From Tateyamaria sp. (GTDB taxonomy: Bacteria; Pseudomonadota; Alphaproteobacteria; Rhodobacterales; Rhodobacteraceae): 19,147 bases of DNA. This document shows, one piece after another, positions 6,770 to 14,967 of this stretch (its first letter is position 1; each line of letters begins with the position of its first letter). The translations under genes and the position numbers were made by a program. A model generated the notes under the pieces. The model had not been told where the DNA came from and did not search any database. It saw only the letters and a list, made by a program, of their open reading frames with translations. Location: the NCBI GenBank assembly GCA_018668195.1, contig JABITU010000257.1, positions 1 through 19,147 on the forward strand, written 5' to 3'.

Positions 6770-8119
6770 TTGGACCTTTCCGTTTTGATACCCGCCTTTG
6801 GCGGATTTGTATGGACTATATTCTTTTTCGTGATGGCGCTTAGCATCATCGTGGCAATCCACGAGTATGGTCACTACATCGTCGGGCGCTGGTCTGGCAT
6901 CCAAGCCGATGTGTTTTCGATCGGTTTTGGCCCGGTTTTGTGGAGCCGGATGGACAAGCGCGGCACGCGTTGGCAGATCGCCGCACTTCCCTTTGGAGGT
7001 TATGTGAAATTTGCAGGTGACGCGGACGCTGCCTCGGGAAAGGATACCGAGACAATGGCGGCCGCATCTTCTGATCCCAAAAGATTGCGCGAGACGATGC
7101 ATGGTGCACCACTATGGGCGCGAACTGCAACAGTTTCAGCGGGTCCCGTTTTCAACTTTGCCTTGTCGATAATTGTATTTGCTGCCGTGGGCTATTTCAA
7201 CGGCGTTGTTCGCGATCCGTTGACCGTTGGTGAACTGCGCCCGATACCGAATGAAATTCAAGAACTGAAAGAGGGCGACGTGATCTTAGAGATCAACGGC
7301 GTCCCGGTGCCCAGCGTCAAAGACGCTGCTTATGCCACATTAATGAATGATCTGCCCTCAACTCCGGTATTTGATTATCTTGTAACGCGCGGCGGTGACG
7401 TGCAGATGGTGAAGGGCCCTTACCTAAGGCCTGCACTGGTCGGGTCTGTCAGCCCACAAAGCGCTGCGCTCGCAGCTAATCTCGCACCAGGCGATGTAAT
7501 TACCGCAGTCGACGGTGTGCCTATTTTTACCTTTGGTCAGTTGGTCGTTGCTGTCGAAGGATCTGATGGGCGCAGCCTTAACCTGTCTGTTTGGCGCAAT
7601 GGGGTGACGACCAAGAAGGTACTGATACCCAAACGTGTTGACGAGCCACAGCCGGGAGGCGGTTTTGCCACACGGTGGCGTATCGGAGTGGCGAGCGGCA
7701 ATGCGTTTGAGCCCGCGACCGAAGCCACTGGCCTAGGCACAGCGATTACAGGTGGCGTGACGCAGACATGGCGTATCATTACCGGTTCAATATCTGGCCT
7801 GGGGCACATGATCACTGGTGCAATCAGCACCTGCAACTTGTCTGGGCCCATCGGCATCGCACAAGTCTCTGGTTCGATGGCCAATCAAGGAACACAAAGC
7901 TTTGTATGGTTCATCGCGGTCCTGTCCACAGCCGTGGGCCTTTTGAACCTTTTCCCGATCCCTGCGTTGGATGGTGGGCATCTGGTGTTTTACGCTTACG
8001 AGGCTGCGACAGGCCGTCCACCAAGCGACGGTGCCTTACGGGTGTTGATGGCGGCAGGGCTGGCATTGGTGCTGTCGCTTATGATGTTTGCACTTTGGAA
8101 CGATCTGTTCTGCCCGTGA
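6770..8119 (+). CDS. rseP: Site-2 intramembrane zinc metalloprotease RseP
   Basis: Inner-membrane protease that cleaves transmembrane segments of anti-sigma factors and leftover signal peptides. The 449 residues contain HEYGHY at 31-36 (the HExxH zinc site in the first helix) and NLFPIPALDGGH at 393-404 with the third ligand D401. FGPVLWSR and ALPFGGYVKFAGD are the conserved membrane-loop segments. Two PDZ-like domains lie at about 152-215 (PNEIQELKEGDVILEINGVP) and 225-290 (AANLAPGDVITAVDGVP). The start is TTG, with AGGA seven bases upstream (6759-6762), four bases after the dxr stop. No rpoE/rseA pair is visible nearby, so the substrate here is unknown. The position between dxr and bamA is common in Proteobacteria. 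Confidence 0.95.
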   Translation: MDLSVLIPAFGGFVWTIFFFVMALSIIVAIHEYGHYIVGRWSGIQADVFSIGFGPVLWSRMDKRGTRWQIAALPFGGYVKFAGDADAASGKDTETMAAASSDPKRLRETMHGAPLWARTATVSAGPVFNFALSIIVFAAVGYFNGVVRDPLTVGELRPIPNEIQELKEGDVILEINGVPVPSVKDAAYATLMNDLPSTPVFDYLVTRGGDVQMVKGPYLRPALVGSVSPQSAALAANLAPGDVITAVDGVPIFTFGQLVVAVEGSDGRSLNLSVWRNGVTTKKVLIPKRVDEPQPGGGFATRWRIGVASGNAFEPATEATGLGTAITGGVTQTWRIITGSISGLGHMITGAISTCNLSGPIGIAQVSGSMANQGTQSFVWFIAVLSTAVGLLNLFPIPALDGGHLVFYAYEAATGRPPSDGALRVLMAAGLALVLSLMMFALWNDLFCP

Positions 8120-8286
8120 CCTGTCTTGCAGGGCGGGTTTGCGCGTGTAATCTGCTCGTTTCGTTGAAGTATAATGTGCCGAAATTCTAATTTAAGTGCC
8201 TGTTCATGTTGCATCAATGTGAACAAGTCATTGGCATGGGCGCGCCAATTACGTCGTACGTATATTTCCCTCAGTCAGATGGGGTT

Positions 8287-8301
8287 TTAAACACACTTTA
8301 A
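8287..8301. promoter_or_regulatory. CtrA-like site upstream of bamA
   Basis: TTAA (8287-8290), seven bases, TTAA (8298-8301) matches the TTAA-N7-TTAA core recognised by the alphaproteobacterial cell-cycle regulator CtrA. It is about 63 bp upstream of the candidate -35 box of bamA. A single such match in a window this long can arise by chance, so confidence is low. Confidence 0.3.
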
Positions 8302-8363
8302 AGGGTCAGGCTAATCTACAAATACACATCTTTCACTTACTTTTTCTTTTGATTTTTGTGCTT

Positions 8364-8392
8364 TTGACAAGCTGTCCCAATCCCGTTACTCA
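8364..8392 (+). promoter_or_regulatory. Candidate promoter of bamA
   Basis: A perfect TTGACA (8364-8369) is followed after 17 bases by TACTCA (8387-8392), a poor -10 that keeps only the first TA. A start of transcription near 8399 would give a leader of about 30 nt and a ribosome site at 8419-8422. It also argues against the upstream in-frame TTG at 8349 as the bamA start. Confidence 0.35.
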
Positions 8393-8429
8393 CGATCTGG
8401 CTAGATGCATGAACACGTGGGGTAATGCC

Positions 8430-10787
8430 ATGGGACTGGGGATAATAAAAGCGGTTGGTTGGCTGCCAAACTACCACCGTAAAATCCTTCGCGCTATACT
8501 ATTTTTAGGCTTAGTGTCAATGGGTTGGATTGGTCAAATTGCGCCCACTGTCGCGCAACAATTCCAATTCTCTGAGATTGTCGTGGCTGGCAACGCACGT
8601 GTTGGTGATGCTGCGATTATTACTCGCGCTGGAATCGCACTTGGCCAGGCGGTGACCGCCGGCGAGGTCAATGATGTGCTTCAAAATCTGCAAGGTAGCG
8701 GATTGTTTGAAAGCGTCTCGGTACAGCCACAAGGCGGAACGCTGCTGATAACAGTGATCGAATTGCCGACTTTGAACCGTGTCGTTTTTGAAGGAAATCG
8801 TCGTTTGGATGATGATGCTTTGAGCGCTCTTGTTCAAAGCCAAGAACGCGGCGTCTTCAATCCCGCACAAGCCGAGCGTGACGCCAGCTTGATTGCCGAA
8901 GCCTACAGCACTCAAGGGCGAATAGCCGCTCGCGTTACCCCGCGGATCATTCGACGCGATGACAACCGGGTAGATTTGATATTCGAAGTTTTCGAAGGTG
9001 ATGTGATCGAAATAGAACGTCTTGCCTTTGTTGGAAATCGGAACTTTTCCGATCGTCGCTTGCGACGTGTTTTGCAAACAAAGCAGGCAGGCATTTTCCG
9101 AACGTTGATCCGTACGGACACACTGATCGAAGACCGAATAGAATTTGATAAACAGGTGCTGCGCGACTTCTATCTGTCGCGCGGTTATGTTGATTTCCGA
9201 ACGCTCAGCACAAATGCCGAACTCACAGAAGAACGAGATGGCTTTTTCCTCGTTTTCAACGTTCAGGAAGGTCAGGAATTCTCATTTGGCGATATTACCG
9301 TCGTCAGCGACCTCCCAGAAATTGATACAAATGCGTACCAAGGCCAGCTTAAAGTACAGCCAGGTATGGTTTATTCGCCAATTATGATCGAAGCAGAAAT
9401 TGCGCGCCTTGAACTGAAGGGGCAACGCGACGGCGTTGATTTTCTACGGGTTGAACCGCGCGTTTTGCGCAATGAACGAGATCTAACATTAGACGTGGAA
9501 TTGGTTCTTAGCCGCGGACCTCGTGTTTTTGTCGAGCGTATCGACATCGAAGGTAATGCGACAACGTTGGACCGCGTTATTCGTCGTCAATTCAAGATTG
9601 CTGAGGGCGATCCATTTAACCCTCGCGAAATCCGAGATGCAGCCGAGCGCATTCGTGCAATGAACTTTTTTGGCAAGTCGAAAGTGAACGCCCGCGACGG
9701 GTCAAGTCCAGGGAGGGTTGTCATTGATGTAGACGTTGAAGAGCAACCAACAGGGTCTCTAGGTTTCGGAGGGACATACTCTGCCGACGAAGGCCCAGGA
9801 ATTGCCATCAACTTTACAGAACGCAATTTCCTAGGCCGGGGCCAGACTTTGGGTTTGACTTTAAGCACTGCAGATGAAGCTGAGCAGTATGGTTTTCGTT
9901 TCATCGAGCCCGCGTTGCTGGGCCGTGATATAGCTTTTGGGATCGATCTCCGATACAGTGAATCGGACAGTGATGATACAAATTATGATACTGAATCTAT
10001 AATATTTAGTCCGTCTTTAACCTTTGCTGTCAGCCGGAATGGGCGTGTACAGCTTCGCTACTCTGCACTGCGAAATGAACAGTTAACCCGTGATCCAGTT
10101 ACGAACGGTGTGGTAGTCCAGAACGAAATTAACGCAGGAGCGCAAACTAGTTCTCTGTTAGGCTATAGATACGTTTACGACACGCGCAACACTGGTTCGA
10201 ACCCAAATGCGGGCGTTTTGTTTGAGTTTGGTCAAGATTTTTCAGGTTTTGGCGGCGATTCAAAGTATATTAAGACAACTGCTAAAATACTTGCGCAGCG
10301 TCGTATTCTGAACGACGAAGTGACCTTGCGCGCATCACTTGAAAGCGGATTGTTAGCATGGTCTGGAGGTACAAGCCGAACGGTCGACAGATTCCTGTTG
10401 GATCCGCAAATCCTACGAGGTTTTGACCCCGGCGGCATCGGCCCACGTGAAATTAATACAAATAGTTCTGATCCGCTTGGTGGAAACATGTACGTTGCTG
10501 CGCGTTTTGAAGCAGAATTCCCTTTGGGTTTGCCTGAAGAAATTGGTTTGAGCGGGGCTGTATTTTATGACGTCGGCAACCTGTGGAACCTAGATGATGT
10601 TAACCTAGGCGGAGTGGGAACGGGAGCCATTGTGGGGGAGGGAGGATCGTTTAGACATGTACTCGGTTTTTCTGTCTTGTGGGATTCAGCCATTGGGCCA
10701 TTGCGTTTCAACTTTTCCAAAGCTTTGCGTAAGGAAGACTTTGACCAAGAGCAGACTTTTGATCTGACTCTATCGACAACCTTCTGA
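8430..10787 (+). CDS. bamA: Outer membrane protein assembly factor BamA
   Basis: Central subunit of the BAM complex, which folds beta-barrel proteins into the outer membrane. From ATG at 8430 there are 785 residues. A signal peptide is visible at about 1-43 (basic HRK, hydrophobic ILRAILFLGLVSMGWIG, then APTVAQ). Five POTRA domains follow to about residue 400, with repeated family words such as VVAGNARVGD, VVFEGNRRLDDDAL, LAFVGNRNFSDRRLRRVL and IDIEGNATTLDRVIRRQF. The barrel runs from about 430, with FTERNFLGRGQTLGL and LRGFDPGGIGPRE. The chain ends in F (LTLSTTF), the usual barrel C-terminal signal. GGGG (8419-8422) lies seven bases before this ATG; the in-frame ATG at 8409 and TTG at 8349 have no such site. 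skp follows four bases later. Confidence 0.96.
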   Translation: MGLGIIKAVGWLPNYHRKILRAILFLGLVSMGWIGQIAPTVAQQFQFSEIVVAGNARVGDAAIITRAGIALGQAVTAGEVNDVLQNLQGSGLFESVSVQPQGGTLLITVIELPTLNRVVFEGNRRLDDDALSALVQSQERGVFNPAQAERDASLIAEAYSTQGRIAARVTPRIIRRDDNRVDLIFEVFEGDVIEIERLAFVGNRNFSDRRLRRVLQTKQAGIFRTLIRTDTLIEDRIEFDKQVLRDFYLSRGYVDFRTLSTNAELTEERDGFFLVFNVQEGQEFSFGDITVVSDLPEIDTNAYQGQLKVQPGMVYSPIMIEAEIARLELKGQRDGVDFLRVEPRVLRNERDLTLDVELVLSRGPRVFVERIDIEGNATTLDRVIRRQFKIAEGDPFNPREIRDAAERIRAMNFFGKSKVNARDGSSPGRVVIDVDVEEQPTGSLGFGGTYSADEGPGIAINFTERNFLGRGQTLGLTLSTADEAEQYGFRFIEPALLGRDIAFGIDLRYSESDSDDTNYDTESIIFSPSLTFAVSRNGRVQLRYSALRNEQLTRDPVTNGVVVQNEINAGAQTSSLLGYRYVYDTRNTGSNPNAGVLFEFGQDFSGFGGDSKYIKTTAKILAQRRILNDEVTLRASLESGLLAWSGGTSRTVDRFLLDPQILRGFDPGGIGPREINTNSSDPLGGNMYVAARFEAEFPLGLPEEIGLSGAVFYDVGNLWNLDDVNLGGVGTGAIVGEGGSFRHVLGFSVLWDSAIGPLRFNFSKALRKEDFDQEQTFDLTLSTTF

Positions 10788-10791
10788 TCGC

Positions 10792-11337
10792 GTGTTTGTT
10801 TGGAGCCGAGTTTTGGTTTTCGCGCTGGCGCTCGCAGTAGGAATCGCTACGCAACCTCTGGCGCAGGACATTCGAAGTCCTATCCTGACGATCGACAACG
10901 ACCGATTGTATAAAGAAAGCGCTTTTGGGAAGCGGGTTTTTCAGAAAATTGAAACGCGTAACCGTGCAGTTTCCGAGGAAAACAGAAGATTGGAGGCCAT
11001 ATTGGAGGCGGACGAACGCGCTCTCACAAAGCAGCGCTCGAGCCTTGATCCGGAGAATTTTCGTATTCTTGCGGACGCGTTTGATGCGCGCGTTGATGAT
11101 ATCCGTCGAGAACGTGAGGCGGAAGGAATTGCTTTTGGGACCGTTCTTGACGATAATCGTACACTTTTTTTTAGTGTAGCGGTCCCAGTGCTCGAAGAGA
11201 TTATGATAGAGACGAATGCTGCCGTAATACTAGAGCAGCGAAGCGTTTTTGTGAGTTCTAATGCAATCGACATTACTCAAACGGCAATAGAGCGGATCGA
11301 CGCGCAATTGGGCGACGGCACCACCGAGCCAGAATAG
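10792..11337 (+). CDS. skp: OmpH/Skp-family periplasmic chaperone
   Basis: Holds unfolded outer-membrane proteins in the periplasm and delivers them to BAM. The 181-residue protein starts with GTG and a signal peptide (MFVWSRVLVFALALAVGIAT, likely cut near PLAQ-D at about 25). The mature part begins SPILTIDNDRLYKESAFGKR, equivalent to the OmpH core start (I..vd..rl...s..gk), and continues as long charged helices rich in E, R and A (about 50-115), the tentacle-like coiled coil. The end is NAAVILEQRSVFVSSNAIDITQ-like, typical of the core beta strands. It begins four bases after the bamA stop and has no visible ribosome site, so translation is probably coupled to bamA. Sequence similarity in this family is low, but size, signal, architecture and context agree. 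Confidence 0.88.
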   Translation: MFVWSRVLVFALALAVGIATQPLAQDIRSPILTIDNDRLYKESAFGKRVFQKIETRNRAVSEENRRLEAILEADERALTKQRSSLDPENFRILADAFDARVDDIRREREAEGIAFGTVLDDNRTLFFSVAVPVLEEIMIETNAAVILEQRSVFVSSNAIDITQTAIERIDAQLGDGTTEPE

Positions 11338-11357
11338 CACATGCTTGCGACAGAGGA

Positions 11358-11376
11358 CTTGCCTTGCTAGGCAAGG
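11358..11376 (+). other. Hairpin between skp and fabZ
   Basis: Two overlapping hairpins are possible: CTTGCC (11358-11363) with GGCAAG (11370-11375) around a 6-nt loop, or CCTTGC (11362-11367) with GCAAGG (11371-11376) around a 3-nt loop. G bases follow, not a T run, so it is not a standard terminator. It sits in the 93-nt gap where many Gram-negatives carry lpxD. It may be an mRNA processing or stability element. Confidence 0.45.
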
Positions 11377-11430
11377 GGGTGGTCACTCGACCGCAACCAA
11401 ATGACGACAAAAACAAGGGCACGGCAGACC

Positions 11431-11895
11431 ATGACAAACGACCTGTTGACAGCTGATATTGGACTAATTCAGCGTATTTTGCCGCATCGGTACCCATTTC
11501 TTTTGGTTGACAAGGTGATCAATATTGATGGCTGTACATCGGCTAAGGGCATTAAGAATGTGACGATGAACGAGCCGCACTTTCAGGGCCATTTTCCTGG
11601 AAAGCCTATCATGCCCGGCGTTACGATCGTAGAAGCGATGGCGCAAACCGCCGCTGTTATGGTGGGTGCCTCGCTTAAGATGGTCGACAAAGAAATGCTA
11701 GTTTATTTCATGGCCATAGATAAGTGCAAGTTCCGCCGCATGGTTGTGCCGGGCGATGTGTTGGAGCTAAATTTGACCACCACACGCGGCAAGGCTGGTA
11801 GTAAAGTTTGGAAGTTCCACGGTGTTGCAGAGGTGGATGGTGAGATGGCCTGCGAGGCCGAATTCACCGCCATGATGGATCTGCCTGCCACATGA
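11431..11895 (+). CDS. fabZ: 3-hydroxyacyl-ACP dehydratase FabZ
   Basis: Dehydrates (3R)-hydroxyacyl-ACP in fatty acid elongation and competes with LpxA for the same hydroxyacyl-ACP. With the ATG at 11431 the product is 154 residues, the family size. [14 protein letters not shown] (about 16-29) is the N-terminal signature. [18 protein letters not shown] (about 47-64) holds catalytic His54, and VEAMAQ carries catalytic Glu68. An in-frame ATG at 11401 would add ten polar residues. Neither start has an ideal ribosome site; AAGGG (11415-11419) is 11 bases before the chosen one. The stop overlaps the lpxA ATG as ATGA, coupling the two enzymes that share a substrate. Confidence 0.95.
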   Translation: MTNDLLTADIGLIQRILPHRYPFLLVDKVINIDGCTSAKGIKNVTMNEPHFQGHFPGKPIMPGVTIVEAMAQTAAVMVGASLKMVDKEMLVYFMAIDKCKFRRMVVPGDVLELNLTTTRGKAGSKVWKFHGVAEVDGEMACEAEFTAMMDLPAT

Positions 11896-12680
11896 GTGAC
11901 GAGATGATCCACCCATCTTCCATTATCGGGGCGGGTGCCCGTATCGATCCTACAGCGAGGATTGGTCCGTTTTGCGTTATTGATTCAGACGTAGAGATAG
12001 GGCCGGGAGTTGAGCTAAAAAGCCACGTGGTTGTAACCGGCACTACCTCGATCGGTGCGGACACGGTGGTGTTCTCGTTTTCAGTCATCGGCGAGGTACC
12101 TCAGGATCTGAAGTTTAAGGGCGAGGCGAGCCGACTTGAGATTGGTAAGCGCAACCGAATCCGCGAGCATGTGACTATGAATAGTGGTACTGCAGGTGGC
12201 GGTGGCCTTACCAAGATCGGTGATGACGGATTGTTTATGGCTGGGTGCCACATTGCCCACGATGCTTGTATCGGTGACCGTGTCATCGTGGTGAACTCTG
12301 CTGCCATAGCAGGACATTGCGTGCTGGAAGACGACGTGATTGTTGGGGGCTTATCTGGCATTCACCAGTTTGTTCGGATTGGCAAGGGCGCGATCATCGG
12401 GGCTGTTACAATGGTCACTAATGATGTGATCCCGTACGGGTTGGTGCAGGCTCAGCGCGGCGTACTTGATGGCCTAAATCTGGTCGGCCTCAAGCGGCGG
12501 GGTGTTCCTCGTTCTGATATTACGGCCTTACGTGCCGCTTTTCAGATGCTTGCGAAGGGTGAGGGCACGTTTCAAGATCGGGCAGAGCGTTTGAGCAAGG
12601 AAACCGACAGCGCATATGTGAACGAAATTGTGGCTTTTGTTATGGGTGACACTGACCGGTCATTCCTGACGCCACGCTGA
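11892..12680 (+). CDS. lpxA: UDP-N-acetylglucosamine acyltransferase LpxA
   Basis: First step of lipid A synthesis: moves a 3-hydroxyacyl chain from ACP to O-3 of UDP-GlcNAc, in the cytoplasm. It has 262 residues, as in E. coli. The N-terminal two thirds are a hexapeptide-repeat left-handed beta helix ([20 protein letters not shown] and many later repeats). [10 protein letters not shown] includes catalytic His123, and [20 protein letters not shown] is the conserved link to the C-terminal helices. At the place of the E. coli acyl-length residue Gly173, my by-eye alignment puts Ala171, with Met174 nearby, which could favour a shorter chain. The ATG overlaps fabZ (ATGA), and the stop overlaps the lpxI start by one base. 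Confidence 0.96.
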   Translation: MSDEMIHPSSIIGAGARIDPTARIGPFCVIDSDVEIGPGVELKSHVVVTGTTSIGADTVVFSFSVIGEVPQDLKFKGEASRLEIGKRNRIREHVTMNSGTAGGGGLTKIGDDGLFMAGCHIAHDACIGDRVIVVNSAAIAGHCVLEDDVIVGGLSGIHQFVRIGKGAIIGAVTMVTNDVIPYGLVQAQRGVLDGLNLVGLKRRGVPRSDITALRAAFQMLAKGEGTFQDRAERLSKETDSAYVNEIVAFVMGDTDRSFLTPR

Positions 12681-13567
12681 TGTTGGCGCTGGTCGCAGGG
12701 CAGGGCGCGTTGCCTGTGGCTGTCGCTTCGGCTCAGTCAAAACAACCTCTGATCTGTGCGCTTGCTGGACATGTACCTGACGGACTGCATGTGGATATTG
12801 CTTTTCGGATTGAGCATCTGGGCACATTCATTATCACTCTGAAAAACAAGGGTGTAACCGAGGTTTGCTTGTGCGGTGCTATCGTGCGTCCGCAAATTGA
12901 CCCGTCCCAGATTGATGCAGCAACACTTCCATTGGTGCCCATAATGGCCAGATCTATCGCGGGCGGCGAAGACAGCGCCTTGCGGGCAGTCATTGGCATT
13001 TTTGAACAAGCGGAATTTGCGGTGCGCGCCGCACATGAACTGGCCCCTGATTTAATCCCGCCCCAAGGCATGCTTAGCAGAGTGATGCTGCCGGATGATG
13101 CTCATACGGACGTAGCGGCAGCCCTCAGAGTGTCCGTATCACAGGGCGCTGCAGATTTAGGTCAGGCCTGTATCATTCGTGGTGGAGCGGTGCTTGCGCG
13201 CGAAGATTCTCGGGGCACGGACGCGATGCTTCGGGGTCTTACAAAGGGCGCACCGCCGTTTATGGGTGATGCGGATCCAGTTTCTGAGATAATGGATAGG
13301 GCTGGCGATTTACTTGGAGGTGTTGCCGATTGGCTGACTGGCGACGCGACGCAACCATCCACGCGTGCGGGTCTGCTGTACAAGGGACCAAAGCCGGGGC
13401 AGGATACGCGCGTTGACTTGCCAACGATAGGTCCACGCACCGTCGAACTGGCTGCCGCAGCGGGGCTTGCTGGGCTTGTAATCGCGTCCGGCGGCGTCAT
13501 TTTATTGGATCGCCCGCGCGTCATCGAGGCCGTAAATGGGGCGGGCCTGTTTCTATGGGTGCGCTAA
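12680..13567 (+). CDS. lpxI: UDP-2,3-diacylglucosamine pyrophosphatase LpxI (DUF1009)
   Basis: Hydrolyses UDP-2,3-diacylglucosamine to lipid X and UMP, replacing LpxH in many alphaproteobacteria. There are 295 residues. [16 protein letters not shown] opens the N-terminal domain, GVTEVCLCGAIVRP is the family segment before the linker, and the C-terminal domain has VLAREDSRGTDAMLRGL and YKGPKPGQDTRVDLPTIGP, where the essential aspartate known from Caulobacter LpxI should lie (Asp242 or Asp246). Between GTDAML and YKGPKPGQD there are about 50 residues, including DRAGDLLGGVADWLTGDATQ, longer than I expect for the family. The start overlaps the lpxA stop (TGATG). The last 13 bases overlap lpxB. 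Position between lpxA and lpxB strongly supports the call. Confidence 0.94.
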   Translation: MLALVAGQGALPVAVASAQSKQPLICALAGHVPDGLHVDIAFRIEHLGTFIITLKNKGVTEVCLCGAIVRPQIDPSQIDAATLPLVPIMARSIAGGEDSALRAVIGIFEQAEFAVRAAHELAPDLIPPQGMLSRVMLPDDAHTDVAAALRVSVSQGAADLGQACIIRGGAVLAREDSRGTDAMLRGLTKGAPPFMGDADPVSEIMDRAGDLLGGVADWLTGDATQPSTRAGLLYKGPKPGQDTRVDLPTIGPRTVELAAAAGLAGLVIASGGVILLDRPRVIEAVNGAGLFLWVR

Positions 13568-14721
13568 GGGTTTTCATCGTTGCAGGCGAGCCGTCCGGCG
13601 ACGCACTTGGTGGGGCGTTGATGGCGGGCCTCATAACATTAGCACCGGATGTGTGCTTTGACGGGATTGGCGGTCCTTTGATGCAAGCACATGGCCTTTC
13701 CAGCCGGTTCGACATGTCGGAGCTCAGCGTCATGGGCATCGCCGAAGTCTTGCCCAAATACCGCCATTTGAAACGTAGAATTGCTCAAACTGCACAAGAG
13801 GTTATTGATAGCCGACCCGATGTTCTGATCACTATCGATAGCCCTGATTTTTCGCTGCGGGTGGCGAAACTGGTCAAGGCAGGCAGCAACATTCGGACAG
13901 TGCACTACGTGGCCCCGACTGTTTGGGCTTGGCGGCCGGGCCGGGCGCGCAAGATGGCGCAGATGATCGACCATGTGCTGGCTTTGTTTCCGTTTGAGCC
14001 ACCCTTCATGACGGCCGAAGGGATGGCATGTGACTTTGTAGGTCATCCTGCAGCAACGGTATCACAAGCAACAGAAACTGAGGCTGCAGAATTCCGAGCC
14101 AAACATGGTCTGGCAGAGGCCGCACCCTTGGTGCTGGTTCTGCCCGGATCGCGGCGTGGAGAGATTTCGCGTATGTCCCCTGTCTTTGGTGCAGCGCTGG
14201 CCCAAGTCGCTAAAGACCAGCCGGGGATGCGCATGGTCTTGCCTGCGGCCCAAGCTGTGGCTGACAATGTTAAAGAGCAGGTGAAAAGCTGGCCGTATCA
14301 ACCAATTATTCTTGATCCGAGGGATAAGACATTGGCCGATGGGCTGGTCGATAAGCGCGCGGCTTTTCGGGCCGCTGATGTCGCACTTGCGACCTCTGGC
14401 ACGGTCGCACTTGAGCTTGCGGCAGCCAACACTCCAATGGTCAGCGCCTTTGATCTGCATTGGCTGAGCCGTGCAATCATCAACCGGATGGTGACCACAG
14501 ATACGGGCAGCCTGATCAACCACGTGACAGACAGCCGTGTTGTTCCAGAGGTGATTGGCAAAGATTTTAATGTATCCAATGTTTCAGCAGCGTTGAATTC
14601 ATTAATCGAACACCCCACAGGTCAGTTGGCGGCGATGCATCAAACAATGGACGCATTGGGACGCGGTGGAGAAGATCCAGGTTTGCGCGCAGCGCGTGCA
14701 GTTATGGCCGGACTGTCTTAG
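13555..14721 (+). CDS. lpxB: Lipid-A-disaccharide synthase LpxB
   Basis: Joins lipid X, the LpxI product, to UDP-2,3-diacylglucosamine to give the lipid A disaccharide, at the inner face of the inner membrane. The 388 residues fit this GT19 family. VFIVAGEPSGDALGGAL (about 6-22) is the N-terminal signature. VSVMGIAEVLP-like LSVMGIAEVLPKY, ITIDSPDFSLR, YVAPTVWAWRPGRA, LPGSRRGEI and ATSGTVALELA are the other family motifs, the last two in the UDP-binding half. The ATG at 13555 lies inside the end of lpxI, a 13-base overlap that suggests coupling. The stop TAG ends the plus-strand operon; no obvious intrinsic terminator is seen in the 246-nt gap that follows. Confidence 0.96.
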   Translation: MGALRVFIVAGEPSGDALGGALMAGLITLAPDVCFDGIGGPLMQAHGLSSRFDMSELSVMGIAEVLPKYRHLKRRIAQTAQEVIDSRPDVLITIDSPDFSLRVAKLVKAGSNIRTVHYVAPTVWAWRPGRARKMAQMIDHVLALFPFEPPFMTAEGMACDFVGHPAATVSQATETEAAEFRAKHGLAEAAPLVLVLPGSRRGEISRMSPVFGAALAQVAKDQPGMRMVLPAAQAVADNVKEQVKSWPYQPIILDPRDKTLADGLVDKRAAFRAADVALATSGTVALELAAANTPMVSAFDLHWLSRAIINRMVTTDTGSLINHVTDSRVVPEVIGKDFNVSNVSAALNSLIEHPTGQLAAMHQTMDALGRGGEDPGLRAARAVMAGLS

Positions 14722-14938
14722 CCGAAATAATATGAACTGTTCTGTAGCGATTGACGAAACACTTGAAACGTCATGCAATTTCCAACGCGTTAAAATATTT
14801 CATGTCAGGCGGTATTGGCTGAGTAAAAATTATCGCGTACCTTCTTTTTCTTCACCAAATCTGAGTAATTCTACCGTTTGTTTATGATGCAAGATTTCTA
14901 TTTCAAAAACAATCGATGCCTGAAATATCATGTGTTTG

Positions 14939-14960
14939 AAAAGGGATAGCCCTTAGGCTA
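14939..14960 (-). terminator. Probable weak terminator of tyrS
   Basis: Read on the minus strand just after the tyrS stop, AAGGG-CTAT-CCCTT is followed by further T bases (CCCTTTTC), a short stem with a T run. An overlapping alternative stem TAGCC/GGCTA (14947-14951 with 14956-14960) shares some of the same bases. The 246-nt gap on its left (from the lpxB stop) holds no gene I can support. Confidence 0.45.
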
Positions 14961-14967
14961 GTGGCAA

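Larger units (their letters stand above)
8120..8429. other. 310-nt intergenic gap between rseP and bamA
   Basis: No convincing gene is seen. The left part has a small hairpin just after the rseP stop (CCTG/CAGG, about 8120-8132) too weak to call a terminator, a perfect TATAAT (8170-8175) without a partner -35, and an inverted repeat TTGGC/GCCAA around 8231-8248. The middle has a CtrA-like TTAA-N7-TTAA (8287-8301). From about 8320 the plus strand is strongly pyrimidine-rich, ending in TTGACA (8364-8369), the best -35 candidate for bamA. The gap suggests that bamA-skp-fabZ-lpx can be transcribed independently of the upstream genes. Confidence 0.6.

Noticed and set aside
8170..8175. Perfect TATAAT as a second bamA promoter
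   Set aside because: No -35 or extended -10 at a suitable distance; it may be chance in A/T-rich spacer.
8349..8429. In-frame upstream TTG (8349) or ATG (8409) as the bamA start
   Set aside because: Neither has a ribosome site; the TTG lies before the best -35 box, and the signal peptide is complete from 8430.
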